Shown here: in pieces, positions 45,175-56,843 of the stretch
Numbering within the stretch: the first letter of the stretch is position 1
How the letters are laid out: each line of letters starts with the position of its first letter
Assembly (NCBI GenBank): GCA_011009095.1
Contig: VTPC01001731.1
Location: 1 to 64,000, forward strand
Length of the DNA stretch: 64,000 bases
Reading direction: 5' to 3'
Source: Ignelater luminosus
Taxonomy: Eukaryota > Arthropoda > Insecta > Coleoptera > Elateridae
The notes under the pieces: generated by a model
Told to the model about the DNA's origin: nothing
Databases searched by the model: none
The model's input: only the letters and a program-made list of their open reading frames with translations
Made by a program: the position numbers and the translations under genes

Positions 45175-45786
45175 TCATGACGCCATCTTGGAGACCGTAA
45201 CATTTCCGGTGGGGGGGGAGTCCAACTTAGCAGCGGCTGGCTGGGTGGTGCAACAGGATATATTGCACATCTTGGAGGCTGTTTGTTGGGGACACTTGGA
45301 GCACTGAGCTGAACAGATGCATCCGTTGGTGACTTCTGAAACTGCAGACATCAACGCCTCCTAATCGGACAAATTGAGGTTACCACGGGACCAAGTAAGG
45401 AACAACGAATGGTATATCCCTAAAGTGGTTTCAGAAGTTATTATTAGATGACGTAGGGACCACCTCGACGAAAGGCAAGCTTGGACGTAAAAGTTCGTGA
45501 AGGGTTACCTCGATCAAACGGAATAAGTTCTTTTCGATGTGTATTAGCGTACAGGTTTTCATGGTTTTGTCGTACTTCTTTAATTTATTTGAACCTAGTG
45601 CAGGTTTTCAATCAACTTCTTCAGGCATTGTAGGATTTCAGTTACTGTTGCTGCGTGGCTCACAACGGTACAAAGATCTCGTTAAACATCATCAAAATTA
45701 AGATATGCAGTTGAGTCGACAGCCACTATTCACGGCAAACCTTACTGCACAGAAAGCTTCATCCCAGCTGTCATGCTGCGAACCTC
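45175..45786. other. GC-richer unassigned stretch
   Basis: No family recognised. The sequence is GC-richer than the intron average and could be retroelement UTR or LTR, but no repeat partner or coding match was seen. Confidence 0.3.
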
Positions 45787-45794
45787 TTCATGTT

Positions 45795-46462
45795 AGAGGC
45801 CTGCACGGACTAGGCTTTTTAGTCAGGCCTTTACGCCGGGGCTTAGTTTAAAAATGTATTCGACTTTTCGGACCTATATCTGATCTGTCGGGGTGTTCGA
45901 GCCGCTCGGGCTTCTCAGATCTGTCGGGCCGTTCGGGCCTCTCAGGCTTGTCTGACCTGTCGAGCTTATCAGGCCGATCGGGTTTTTCGGGCCGCTATTG
46001 TTGTAGTTATTTGCAATGAACGACTTTTTACTGTACCGGACCTAAATCTTTTTCGTGACTTTTCTGACTTGGACGCACCGTAGAATGGTCGTACGAGCCT
46101 CGAACAGTGGAGGATTCTCATACTACACCGGACAGGAGTAATTTTTGTACTAACCCGAATAAGCATTATTTTCATACTGAACCGAAAAGGAGGATTTTTA
46201 TACTACACCGTACGCGGACGGGACGAATTTCTTCATCGGGCTTTTGCGCGGCCCGACTCAAAGCTCGCGTTTAGCTAAGTTCGGGCCTCAGTTTGAAAAT
46301 CTATCAGACTTACGGCGGGTCAATCGGGCCGTTCATTCCTGTCAGGTCTTTTGAGCATTTCGAGCCTGTCGGGCTGCTCGGACTTTTCGGACCGATCAGG
46401 AAATTACCGGGTTTTTCGGACCTCAGTCGGGCCGGGCCTGTAAATTTCAGCCCGTGCAGTGC
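45795..46462. mobile_element. Probable non-autonomous hAT-like element
   Basis: Inverted ends share CTGCACGG (left AGGCCTGCACGG, right complement AGCACTGCACGG). Flanks TTCATGTT (45,787-45,794) and TTCAGGTT (46,463-46,470) agree at 7 of 8 positions, fitting a hAT 8-bp target duplication. Subterminal sequence is a dense run of TCGGGCC/TCGGGCT words (45,890-45,995; 46,310-46,440). The left end may have 3 extra bases. No transposase is visible. Confidence 0.6.
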
Positions 46463-46533
46463 TTCAGGTTGTTACGTTCTACGTTTCTCAGGATTAGCTG
46501 TTGGGACAATATAGTAGTAAGATTAGCATTACT

Positions 46534-47870
46534 CTAAACCCAAACAATGACTTCATTGATAAACTGTACCCCGTTATAGCTTATGATTCTTCTGGGTGTG
46601 CCACAACGCAGTATAATTTCATCAATAAGACAACTGGCACAAGCTTCAGCAGTAGCGGTGCTTAGAATTGCTTTGTCTTGTACTGCGTAGATCCTTTTTG
46701 AACCAGAGTCAGCTGGTGGTAATGAACCAAAAAGGTCTTCAAAACGCTTAGCCAATTTGACGACTTGTACTTTTGACATAGTACACAGAAATACCGCTGT
46801 TGGGTCTTGATAATTTACTTTTCGACCCCATAATGTCTGAACAATCGGGAGTCGTGACACTCGACTAGGGTCTTTGAGATTTCTACTTGAAGTACTACTA
46901 GTTGTGCCTATTCTCCGTGATTTAATGGGAAAAATTGGTGCAGAAGGCCATCGGGTAGCCTCGTTCGCTCCAACGGTTTTCAAGACACTAAATAGTTTTA
47001 CGTTACTCAGGATCACATTTAGTTGCAGTTGTCGAGTTTTGGTGGTCAAGTAACATTATCATCACAGACCAGTATTGATAATACTCCCAGCTCTTTTGTG
47101 TGGTGATCTTGAAAGCAAATCAGCCAGCCAATACATTTGTCTTTCCAGGAGCATTATCTATCTTCAAATCGAATGACTCTAGCACAAGCAAGCAGTTGAA
47201 AGTCTTCAGTGTGAGATGGTTGTAGAAGTTCCTTAGATTAATGTCGAAACTTTTGGGCAGCCTGTGCCATTGGCATTCATGGCATGCTTCGGGACGTTTA
47301 ACAACATTGTCTCGGTGTGGGAAGGAGCAAGAATATTTTCTTTTGTCGGCTTACTAGCGAACTATTTAGCGGCATTGAACATGGCCAACATTGTGACAAA
47401 ATGGCACTTTGGACGTTCAGATCTTCGTTCTATGCTTACTCTCGAGATCTTCAACTTCAATAGATCTGGCTTTCTCTATAATACTCTTACGAGAATACAT
47501 ATGTGGATTTATCGTCGCATTACTTTTTGGCAAACAAGTTGCTGAATATTCAATGTTTGCCCAATGCATTTTTTCAGCCCCCCATGTTCGAAATAAACCC
47601 TTCACACCGTAGAACCACGTTCGCAGCCAAGCCATCAAGAGCATTAGGAGCTCTTTTAATGCGTTTGAAAATCTGCAAGCACTCTTTATATATCGTGATG
47701 GCTTGAATATCTTCGGTTGCTCTTCCAGATAACCGCACTTTGAAAAGTCTCCGATTGGGGAGCCATCGAAGGATAATGTTACAGTTGGTGTCATCATGAC
47801 TTGCCTTTTTTCATCAGCTATTTCTTCCCGTTCTGTATCATTCATTTGGTGGAGATCAGATCGTAACACA
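46534..47870 (-). pseudogene. Ty3/gypsy retrotransposon pol fragment (RNase H end and integrase)
   Basis: Minus strand. Near 47,200-47,130 ESFDLKIDNAPGKTNVLA is the C-terminal end of a gypsy RNase H. The next codons are broken by a 4-bp tandem duplication (CAGCCAGC, 47,121-47,128). The integrase follows in the 171-codon frame 47,049-46,534: FEDLFGSLPPADSGSKRI (about residues 104-121), YAVQDK, TAEACASCLIDEI and RCGTPRRIISYNGVQFI. The conserved Asp of the 'SDNG' motif is Tyr here. The frame ends soon after, without the Glu-containing segment or C-terminal domain. Upstream, 47,869-47,417 is open for 150 codons but not recognisable. No LTRs found; inactive remnant. Confidence 0.72.
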
Positions 47871-47874
47871 TATA

Positions 47875-48655
47875 ATTATGTAACTCGATTTTAAATACAC
47901 CAGGGAAACCTTGTGCAATCACTAAATTTCCTAACTTTTCCGCATTTTTACGTCAAACGTCATTAGATAGTTTCGTGCAGGATTTAGTTTTGTCATCAAA
48001 CTAACCACAATCAGTGAAAGTTACTAAATTATAAAGGCAACTTATGTAACAATCATTTAATTAATGATTTGTGTATTAAAAGAATAAAAGAAAGCATTAG
48101 AGAAAACTTGGGATAGATTCCATAACTATTACGGTAAATCCTTATTGCACAGTATACCGAGATTTTTCATTTGGGTGTAGCCGCTATCTATTGAGTTCTG
48201 AATAAGTGGGATTTCGTTAATATGATTTATTCAAGTTGATCTTGATAATTTTATTCAAAGAAGCGTAAATTAAATTCTATAATTGGACCAGTAATTATTT
48301 CATTTCATAATGCAGTGCAATACACATTCCATTTTTAATATAAAAATTAATTTATTTTTGTAAAACTTCCTGATGCTTTATGGACTGCTTTGATCATTCA
48401 CATATCTGCATGTATAAAAACGATATTTCTTGTTTTGCTTGTTTTTCTGCCGTAAACAACTCAAATAAAAAATATTAATGAATATAATTTATACCAATAT
48501 TAAATACACATTTTTAGCATTTATAATGAAGTCAGTGAAATTTCAGAGGCGTATTTAATTAGCCGTGTTAGTATTAATTTGGAATTTTAGCAAACATCAA
48601 ATTTGTTTTTTCTCGTTTCGACTCCAACGGTTTACAACGGGTTGTTATTTTTGCT
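47875..48655. other. AT-rich intronic stretch
   Basis: No gene or repeat recognised. Confidence 0.4.
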
Positions 48656-48664
48656 TATAAAAAA
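48656..48664 (+). promoter_or_regulatory. Possible TATA box
   Basis: TATAAAAAA, 50-58 bp upstream of an ATG that is followed almost at once by a perfect splice donor. Spacing would place a start site near 48,686-48,690 and a 5'UTR of about 25 nt. Confidence 0.4.
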
Positions 48665-48686
48665 TGGGTCGACCAACATAGCTAAT

Positions 48687-48720
48687 TGCTAGACTCTTTA
48701 CAGTAAATATAAAATGATCG
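48687..48720 (+). CDS. Possible tiny first exon (M-I-) of a host gene
   Basis: ATG at 48,714 encodes Met-Ile plus one base, then GTAAGTGC (donor 48,721). A TATA box, a short leader and a first exon of only a few codons is the usual layout of insect cuticular-protein and similar secreted-protein genes, where exon 2 supplies the rest of the signal peptide. No matching acceptor and signal-peptide exon was identified downstream, so it may be chance, a remnant, or a gene whose second exon lies beyond recognition. Confidence 0.3.
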
Positions 48721-48729
48721 GTAAGTGCT

Positions 48730-50000
48730 TTTTTTGTTGTCTTTCAAATAAACTGTATGATGACCTTCTACAGTGTTAATTTATATTGCACAATAAAGAA
48801 GAAACAATTACTAAGGTTTAAAGCTAATTAACTGAGGCAATTATTTTCTCCATCACTGAAAGTAATGAGTTTTAGAAAATTCCATTATGAGAGAGGGAAA
48901 ATTTTATCATTATCATTACGTCCTAATCTTAAAATTGGAAGTTAATTTTAAAAATATAGGACGATAATTGAAAAAATTGGCGCATTTTATAATGCTATGA
49001 CCTGTAAAATAACCTTCAGTCTGGAACAGTTTTCATGTGTCATTCGCAACTAAATGAATGACTTTCGAGTTTCATTAATCAATGCTTTTTTTCCACACAT
49101 GAAGATCGTTACTAATAATGGGACCATTAAAAATAAAAATAAAACCAATAGTAAAAAACGTTTTAAAAGGAACAAACCAAACACCTGAATGTTTCATAAT
49201 TGTCGTTAACATTTTGCCTCGTTACGCAAAGTAAAATAAGAAATAACTACGTTCTTTAATGTACAATGAGACTAGATGTAAACAAGTTGTTAACAAACTC
49301 AACTTTATATAATAAAATGGGACAGTTACAGTTTAGCGAGACGAAAGATAATTTCCTTTGTAAACAAAAATTCTTCCCTACTTTATACTAGAATTTAACA
49401 GGCTTGATAAAATTTATTGCAAACTTTATGTTGCTTTGATATAAATTACTATTTTATTCGACGTAATTAAGTTTGGTGTGCTTTTCACTTCTTGTTTTGT
49501 TGTAAACGCGGAGTAGACGAAACAGAATGCAGGGAATTTAGTTTTCCTCGACACATCTAGGCTGGAGTTATGCAATAAAGCTGCAAACCGGGACTGTTTA
49601 TAAACTTCCAGAAGTGGAATGTGCTTGTCATGTGTGTGTACCTTGGCATTATCAATTCTAGGCAGAAGTTGCCCAATTATGAAAATAATTTTGTAAATGT
49701 AAATGCCAACGAAAAGAATCTTAACATTGTTTGCCTTTCTGTGTAAAAACGTTTGTGTAATTTGCAAATTTAATTTATATATTTGTTGGTCTCCTCCTAG
49801 CCAACTTAGGGGGGATCCGAGGCTTCTGGAAAAACCCAAATATAATGATGATGATTCATTGGATCAATTTACTGAGATTGGCCTTTCCTTTGCCATGCTG
49901 CAGGAGAATGTTACAAATTCAATTGAATCCTTGCTGAAATCTATCCTAAAAGTGTTTAATTCTCGATCAAAACAGGAAAGTATCTCGCTCCAGTGTTCAG
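48730..50000. other. AT-rich stretch with one weak candidate exon
   Basis: No family recognised. 49,790-50,008 follows CTCCTCCTAG (acceptor-like) and is open to a stop, encoding polar sequence (YNDDDSLDQFTEIGLSF, LLKSILKVFNSRSKQESI). It might be an exon or a gag-like LINE remnant. AATAAA occurs at about 50,149. Confidence 0.3.
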
Positions 50001-50149
50001 TTAGTTAGCAAGGCATACTGTTAAGATGCTCAACTCTATCTTGTTTACTGTTTTGATCTCGTTTTTGAAAAAGTTAATAGCTTTTCTGCTTGTTTTTGTT
50101 TTGGAATATTAATCCAATTTAAGGCCGTTTTTTCCTTCAACTGTTAGAA

Positions 50150-50920
50150 ATAAACCTTGAGATAGCTTTTAGTGGAAGCTACAGAATGGCTCAGGATCAA
50201 TAAAAGGAAACCCTACCTTCTCTAGCTATACCATCAGCCGGTTTCGTTGCCTTCACTTCAATGTCCCTATTACAAGGTCTCTTTATTTGCTTAGGCCTGG
50301 ATTTGAAGGGCTTGCGGACATTCTCAGACCATTATCAACTTACAGATGATGAATAGTTTTAATGGCGTAAGTTTTAGCCTGAAATATTGTAACAGGTTAT
50401 GGATGTCCGGCGTCTACGTCCGCAGATACCCAAACTGTTTCTTTCGTTTTGGATCCATTAGTATACCAACTGGCAGTTCCTTCCTGATCAGGAATAATCA
50501 TTTTGAAGCGTTTATCAAAGTCAAACTGTTCCTATGTGAATCCTTCTTATGATTTTTAAAGGGCCAGTTGAATTTTCTACGCTGAGGATACTACTGGACT
50601 CTAGTCTGAATGCACTGGAAGCTTTCCTTCATTACTTGAAGATATCGGGGGAGTAGACTGCCAAGGCAAGCAAACCTTACATAGCTCTCAACTTTATCAA
50701 AAACTCTACGGCGCGTCAATGACGCCAAGATAACTTTTCCGTAATTATTTCAAGATGGGAGTTCCGATACCTTTCTTTAGATTTCCTGAGAATTTGGTAG
50801 CCATATGAGATGAATGATGTTCAAGAACAGTCTTTGGCGTTTTTGTATAAATCTACATAATCCAGAGATTCAATGTACGCATGAAAAAGTAAATTCCTGG
50901 AATAAAGTCAAACTATTCTA
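50150..50920 (-). pseudogene. R1-like LINE fragment, RT end and RNase H
   Basis: Minus-strand translation near 50,540-50,350 gives DKRFKMIIPDQEG then WYTNGSKTKETVW, a few residues later VTIFQAKTYAI, the order of a LINE RNase H (first Asp of 'YTDGSK' is Asn; Glu of 'QAE.YAI' is Lys). Upstream, near 50,690, VCLPWQSTPPIS resembles the 'RlaClg..gamrTTPt' segment between RT and RNase H. Several stops; inactive. Confidence 0.6.
50768..50920. repeat. Duplicated ~150-bp block, copy 1
   Basis: Starts ATACCTTTCTTTAGATTTCC and ends ATTCCTGGAATAAAGTCAAA. It is repeated at 51,274-51,420 in the same orientation with only a handful of differences, including one single-base indel (CAAGAACAG against CAAGGAACAG). 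Confidence 0.9.
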
Positions 50921-51273
50921 TCGCTATTTAATAAATGATACAACAGTTTTGTTTGGATTTACACTAAGATCCTTTTTTGTGTGTTTGTGGGAGGCTTTGA
51001 GTACAGAAAAGAGATAAAGTGGTAATGCTTTGCCTTTATGATGATTATTAGATCGTCAGTGTAGGCTTTTGAGTTCTCTAATATGTGCAAATGACTTTGT
51101 CAGTCACAACTAGATAGTAAAGAAATACAAAATTGTCAGAAGCAATTTAATGGTGATGGTGCTCAACATACAGCACTAAATACACTTACAATAGCGTGAA
51201 ATCCACAGTTCTATCATTGACACTCTATAGTGTAAACAGAGGTGGCCCTCGATAATGTAAACAGTGATACCAA

Positions 51274-51420
51274 TACCTTTCTTTAGATTTCCTGAAAATT
51301 TGGTGGCCATATGAGATGAATTATGTTCAAGGAACAGTCTCTGGCGTTTTTGTATAAATCTACTTAATCCAGAGATTCAATGTACGCATAAAAAAGTAAA
51401 TTCCTGGAATAAAGTCAAAC
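51274..51420. repeat. Duplicated ~150-bp block, copy 2
   Basis: More than 90% identical by eye to 50,768-50,920, lying ~505 bp further on. The intervening sequence is not repeated, so this is a dispersed direct duplication, not a tandem one. Confidence 0.9.
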
Positions 51421-51599
51421 AGCACGACATTGGAAATGAAAATGGAGAAAGTGAAGATGAAAGCATCATTAAAATCTTGATTCCCAAATAAAGCGAGGGT
51501 ATGACAAAGTCTGACCATCATAAGCTTTTGGTCACCTGTACTCTTTACGATTTTGTCAGAATTACAGCCAGCATCGCGTGCGATTCAGAGCTGGTGCTC

Positions 51600-51950
51600 T
51601 CTAAGGCCTGAAGTTATACATTGTATTATTGATCTTCTTCTGCTATGACACCCAAAAGCCAGCGTACTCATCAGGTTTGCATTTCTCAATATGTGGACGA
51701 TATAGCCTTTTGGGTCGAGTGCATTCCGATCAAGCCTAATCTCACCAAGACTCATGTCATCTTATGTTTTCATTTCAACCTTATCCGGAATATTAAATTT
51801 GGTTAAAAAGACCTATCTAATCACTCATCACTCAGCTGTGTCTAGACACCGTTCAGAGATGCGTCTCCATTCTCTTAGTGATCCATCAGAGCATCCCAGG
51901 TTGCTAATAATCTACACGCACAAATCTGACGCGCTTGGTGATTGATTGTC
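51600..51950 (+). pseudogene. LINE reverse-transcriptase scrap (YVDD box)
   Basis: Plus-strand frame around 51,689-51,755 reads QYVDDIAFWVE then KPNLTKTHVILCF, the catalytic YxDD box and the following 'NP.KT..i.F' segment of a Jockey/R1-type polymerase. Adjacent domains are not recognisable. Confidence 0.5.
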
Positions 51951-51979
51951 GCTTCCTTTCCTTGGATTTTCTGAAACCC

Positions 51980-53500
51980 CCTTACATAAATAGACTTCGC
52001 AGGAAGGAAAAAGTTGGTCCCATCCTAACACGATTTTGGTAAATAAGAGAAAGGATAGCGTAAAGTTACAGTCTCTACTTAAAAAAAACGACAATTGGAC
52101 AGAAACGTGGAAGAGAGGAATAAAGAACTTATAAGACAATATTTTCCTAACGATGATCCATAGGAAACAAAAAAGATTAATTAGAGAAGAACAAAGAAAT
52201 AGGTTTGAAGATGACGATTTCGAACTAACGAATAAAGAAGTTGAAAATTTCGTAGAAGAATTGCCTAGCATACAAATATTGAAAGAATGTTGGATATTCG
52301 AGGAATCTCGAGGAAATTGGCGAGAATCACAATGGACTCTTCAAAGGGTAGAATGATCGACTGCGGGGGAATCGAACGAGTTATTAATAGAAGTTGTCTA
52401 CAAGATTCCAGTTTGGTACCAGTGCTTTAACTGGTATTAATGGAAGAATGGTTCCACGAAATGGAACGAATGGCGATACAATCGAGGTAGTATTGAAAGA
52501 AAGATGTACTAGAAAGTTTTGCAGACGAACAAATATTATTGAGCTCTGACAGATCTGCAATACAGATTGCAAAGCATGGTCTAAAAAAACCAAACTGTAG
52601 AATAACATTGAAAAGACGCAATGTATTCATTTCAAAGCCACTGTACACCAAAAGGAACTACTCATCGAAGTTGTAAACAGCTTAGAGGAAGACGTATGGT
52701 TATTTGTGGTAGGAAGTGAGGCATTAGAAAGTAAGTGCTTTGACATATGCATCTTCAGGGCATAATGCCCGCATTTAAATATTACAAATTTAGAGCATAA
52801 GACCAGGGGCCTTTTTTATTGTCTATAACTGATGCATGTCGAACTATCACTACGAAATCAATGGAACTATTAGGGTATATTAAACTATCATGGTTGAAAG
52901 TTAAGGAAACACATTTAAAAGACACAACTCAGATGCAATACGAATAACAAATAAGAGATCTCTTTCCCTTCCTATTACAAAGGGGAATGAAGGAAAAGAT
53001 TTTATATTTAGACAGACGATTCAAAGGTTCTGCTGGTATATAAGAACCAAGAAGAGATTTGCAACATAAGAAGGAAATTTAGTCAAGATACTACGGTTTA
53101 TCAAGCTGAATTAGTAACACTCAAGAGGGTAGCTCAATGGGTCGTTCAAGAGATACATGAAGAGAGAATTTTGCATATTCGAAAGAACTCAAAAGCGATT
53201 TTATTGGCTGTAGAATAATTGCAACATAAAAATGAAGTTACGCTTTGGATATATAATGGAGTCAGAATGATGATAGAAAGATGGTAGCGCTAGAATAGGT
53301 CAAGGCACGAGAAAACGAAAGAGCTGATCAGCTAGTGAAATCTGCGGATAACGAGATAATGAAAGAACCATGTCAGGTTTTGGAATCAGTAATTAAGAGC
53401 GGCGTTCGCTTAGTGATTTGTGATGAGTAGTTACAAGACTGGAGAAGGTATAGTGATGGAAAAAACATGAGACAGTTTGGACTATCTTGGCCTTAATAGA
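51980..53500 (+). pseudogene. R1-like LINE ORF2, reverse transcriptase plus RNase H
   Basis: In order on the plus strand: ETWKRGIKNL and NIFLTMIHRKQKRLIRE (52,110-52,200), FELTNKEVENFVEELPS (52,219-52,270) upstream of RT; then VLMEEWFHEMERM (52,430-52,470) and LESFADEQILLSS (52,508-52,548), the RT catalytic box with the second Asp replaced by Glu; then RNase H: TDDSKVLLVYKNQEE (about 53,013-53,060) and TVYQAELVTLKRVAQWV (53,094-53,145). Stops and frameshifts are numerous. RNase H after RT places it among R1/LOA/I-type elements. It lies opposite in strand to the 50.15-50.92 kb fragment, so the two are separate insertions. Confidence 0.68.
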
Positions 53501-53504
53501 GAGT

Positions 53505-54985
53505 GAGTTTAGATGTTGACTGGACATGGTCCCTTTAACTCGTATCACCACACATTTAATTTGATAGACGTAAGTTTGTCATTTTCTTTCCCCTTTTTTG
53601 ACCGAATTGAATGATGTGCGTTGTGCTCTGCAAACAAATATGGCCTATAGGAAGTATGCTTGGTTTAGTCTTAAGTCTCTTCAGTGTCGATTAGTTTACT
53701 GAGCGATTGATTTCAACCTCAACACCTCCCAAGTCCTCTGCTTTGCAGGCTCAAAAGGCAATTCGAACATCTCCGAGGAAGTTTTCTGGACAATTCCAAC
53801 AATTCCAGAATAACCCCATTACCTTTAGATAACAATCTTTAGAGATTCCACCCTCGTCTGCACACATGAACTCGCCACCTTGTTAAGAATAGATAGTGCC
53901 TTTTGGTTTTTTTTTATTGTCTCAGTTTTTAACGCAGAGAAGGATGAGCAACCCTGAAAAAACTATTTGATTTTACGAGACAAGTATGTCCTTACCAGAT
54001 GCTTGGTCAACTTTAAACTAACCAAGACACCTAAATCCATCAATCATGGCGGATCTCACATTCGCTAACACAACTTTTAGCTGTTGAGGATTGCGTGCAC
54101 CTCAATGTTGGCTGAAGAGGAGATAAATTATAGACAGCCTGGGCATCTCTGTTGGCTAAATCGTTTTTAAAAATTCGATTTTACTAGAAAACGACGCATT
54201 CTATGAGAAAAACCTAAGAAAAACTTTTTTATTTCGAAGATATAAAAACTTTTTTAATCTTTCAGTGGCGTAATATTTTCTTTAGCTTAGGGGGCTAACC
54301 CACCTCCAATTATCCGCTTCTAATATAGATATGAAACGCAAAACTAAAACGTAAGGTAGTAGATACCTTAGAGTAGTAACACGCATGTAGAAAATTTCTT
54401 TCCCATATCTCAACTCGTTCTTGAAATATTGAAAAAAACGAAAGATTTTAAATAAAACTTTAGCACCTCTAGCAGGTTTACCACCCTTAGATGCTATACC
54501 CGCACGAGTCAATGTAAATATATACGCAGTGCTCCGAAACTAGTTCTACTTACGCACTTTAATAATTACTTACTTTAATAAAGCAAGAACCCGTTACAGG
54601 GTTGACTGGATCTGTAAAATATTATTCCACCTTAAAAACGTCATATCAAGGTTTCCCTTGATCTTCACCGAAACTATTGGTTTATGGAAAAGTTGAAATA
54701 TAGAAATTACATTTGTTTTTTTTATTTCTCTATCCACCTGTGAAGTTTGGCTAATTGGGTGTGAAACATGCTATATTTACAGTCACTCGCAACGTAAATG
54801 ATACATCGACTATTCTATTATTAATTTATTTCAAGAAAAAAATTCAAAAGAAATACCAAGCAATATTATTCTAGAATACCTACAGAGGAAATATAAAATA
54901 AAAAACATCGCAAAATAATTAATATATAAAATAATAAAAGGTTTAGTAAAGTGTCATAAACTTACAACAGATATATTTCTTTAAA
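53505..54985. other. Unassigned stretch between LINE and Tc1-like element
   Basis: 53,650-54,150 is GC-richer and could be further LINE C-terminal debris, but no motif is clear. 54,527-54,545 (TACGCAGTGCTCCGAAACTA) resembles an outer Tc1-type end; its partner was not found. Confidence 0.3.
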
Positions 54986-54989
54986 AACG

Positions 54990-55220
54990 GTTACTAATAT
55001 TCTGTGGGGCCTCCACCAGATTTTTTACCACCGCTTTAACTCGATTTGGTATAGACTCCACTTGTTTTTCTTTTTAATAGGAGAAGGGTATTTTACTCCA
55101 CTCTTCTAATACTATCGATACAGCATGTCGACGAACGCGTTTTTTCAATATTGAAATGCCCTATACCATTAATGTCTGGCAACTGTGCAGGAGGTTTCAT
55201 AACATTTGGGCAGTTGTAAA
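54990..55220 (-). pseudogene. Tc1-like transposase, C-terminal part
   Basis: Minus strand from 55,220. NCPNVMKPPAQLPDINGIG corresponds to the 'WP.qSPDLNPIE' segment of Tc1 transposases, and IPNRVKAVVKNLVEAPQNI (about 55,065-55,005) to the 'P..r...Vi.akG..T.Y' C-terminus. It joins directly, in position, to the N-terminal part at 56,844-57,440; the two were separated by the LINE between them. Confidence 0.75.
55208..55220. repeat. Target-site duplication, copy 1
   Basis: GGGCAGTTGTAAA, 12 of 13 identical to GGACAGTTGTAAA at 56,844-56,856; the two copies flank the LINE insertion in the Tc1-like gene. Confidence 0.85.
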
Positions 55221-56843
55221 GGAAGGAAGGAAATCATAATTGGTTCTGCTGCTGGCATGGAAGGCGATAGCTGTTGCATACGGTCAAGGATAGGATAGGA
55301 TGGTTGACAGCAAGGTTTTGTTTAAAACCCCCTGCCACGTATCCAGCCTGGTGGTCGGTCAGGAGGAAAGATCTGCGTCAGCTTCACCGTGGCTGCTGAT
55401 GCAAGGCCAACCACGCTGAGCGCGCCCACTCATACTACGAGTACACCGCAACCTTCCATCGCTGGCGCCTCGATCCACTCAGCCTCCGAAGTCTTGTTGG
55501 TACCTGAAACAGAAAACAGAATTGTGGCGGGAAAGAGGAGAATGGCTGGAAGGTGTTTAAGATTCTTCTTGGGTTCCCTGGGAATGGGACCGGGGTGAGT
55601 TCTCAGGGTGGCGAGAGCGGCGGTTCTGTTCTACTTGATGACCCTTTTCACGAAGCTGCTCCGCAGGAAGTCAAGTTTGGCCTCTATCGCAGGCTTTCCA
55701 GCTAGCTCGCAAACCGTTCCGGAGGGGCAGAAGCGATCTAGTCGAAGCAACCGCCTACACAGGGCTCTCTCCTTGCTGCGAAGCGATACGAATGTTTTGC
55801 AGGTGTGAATGAGGGTGCGCTGGTGGCATCCGCGGATGCAGCATCGCTTGACTTCTTCGATCCAAGAAGGGGTCTTCGAAAACGTGATACCCAAGTACAT
55901 GGCGGTGAGAGACAACCGGAGACGGTTGCTCCACTGTTCGAGAGGAACATTGTTGTCCGAGAGGCTCGGTTTTGTGCACAGGTTCGGGTGTTTTTAAAAG
56001 CATCACCTGAGTCTTGTCGGGGTTGGGTCTGATCCTCCACGGTTGCGGCAGTAGAAGAGGGCGATGATCGTGACGGATCTGTTCTGAGGTCGTGGGATGT
56101 CATGGCAGTAAAAGATAAATAGAAGCGGGGATAAAATGGATCCTTGCTGGAAGACAGCCTTGGGATTATTGACCGCTCGTTCCAAACCTTGTCGAATGCA
56201 TGTACCTTCTGATGTTTAGAGCTGCGCTGGCGTCCGTCTGGAGTTTTAAAATTGGATCCTGAGTGGACATAGCGGGGCGAAAGCCGCACCGGGTCGAGGG
56301 AAGAATGTCGTACGTGGTCACGAGATGCCGTCGACGAGGATTCTCACGAACACCTTGCCCAAGATGCTGAGCAGTACGATGGGGTTATATTAAGAGTGAT
56401 CGTGCTGGTTTATGTTGGGCTTGGGAATCATGATCACGCGGGCGGTTTTCCAGGAGGCCGGGATGCGGCCGCAGCGAAGATAGCCGTCGGAAGGCTCTCC
56501 GGGTCAGAAAGTCCTCACCGGGATGGGACGAAGAATATCCGCGGGCGGCGGTTCTGGGAGAATTCTGACCAGAGTTTTTATCAGAGGGTTGTCGGGAGGC
56601 AAGTGGATCTTCTCGAGCAGATTGACGAAGACTTCTGCTTTCTCTTGATGTCCCGTAGTTATCTGGCGGTTGTGTAGAGGGTGGGGGTTGTTTCGCTTAC
56701 TACAGCCTGTCATGGTTCAAAGCTTGTTTCAGAACAAGCTGTCTATGATCTAGGCTAAAGCAGAGCTCGGACCAGCGCGTTGAGTCGGTTCTACTGCGAC
56801 TTGATCAGCGGATCACGGGTTCTGGCGAATTCTCTGTAGAGTC
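55221..56843 (-). mobile_element. Jockey-clade LINE, 5'-truncated ORF2, nested in a Tc1-like gene
   Basis: Minus strand, 1,623 bp. Reverse transcriptase begins near 56,710: GHQEKAEVFVNLLEKIHLP, PPADILRPIPVRTF, then SWKTARVIMIPKP (about 56,450-56,410), then IVLLSILGKVFVRIL. Next come PCGFRPAMSTQDPI (about 56,290-56,250), FQQGSILSPLLFIFY (56,155-56,110; 'PQGSvLSPlLF'), RPNPDKTQVMLLKTP (56,025-55,985), and LGYHVFEDPFLDRRSQAML with the 'LGvtf...l.w..h' spacing. The frame is broken repeatedly. The 3' end is a TTCC-type repeat ending at 55,221, immediately next to the target duplication. The 5' truncation is typical of incomplete reverse transcription. Confidence 0.88.

Noticed and set aside
55738-56289. 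183-codon minus-strand frame as a host gene
   Set aside because: It overlaps known LINE reverse-transcriptase motifs in the neighbouring frame and is a frameshifted reading of that LINE.
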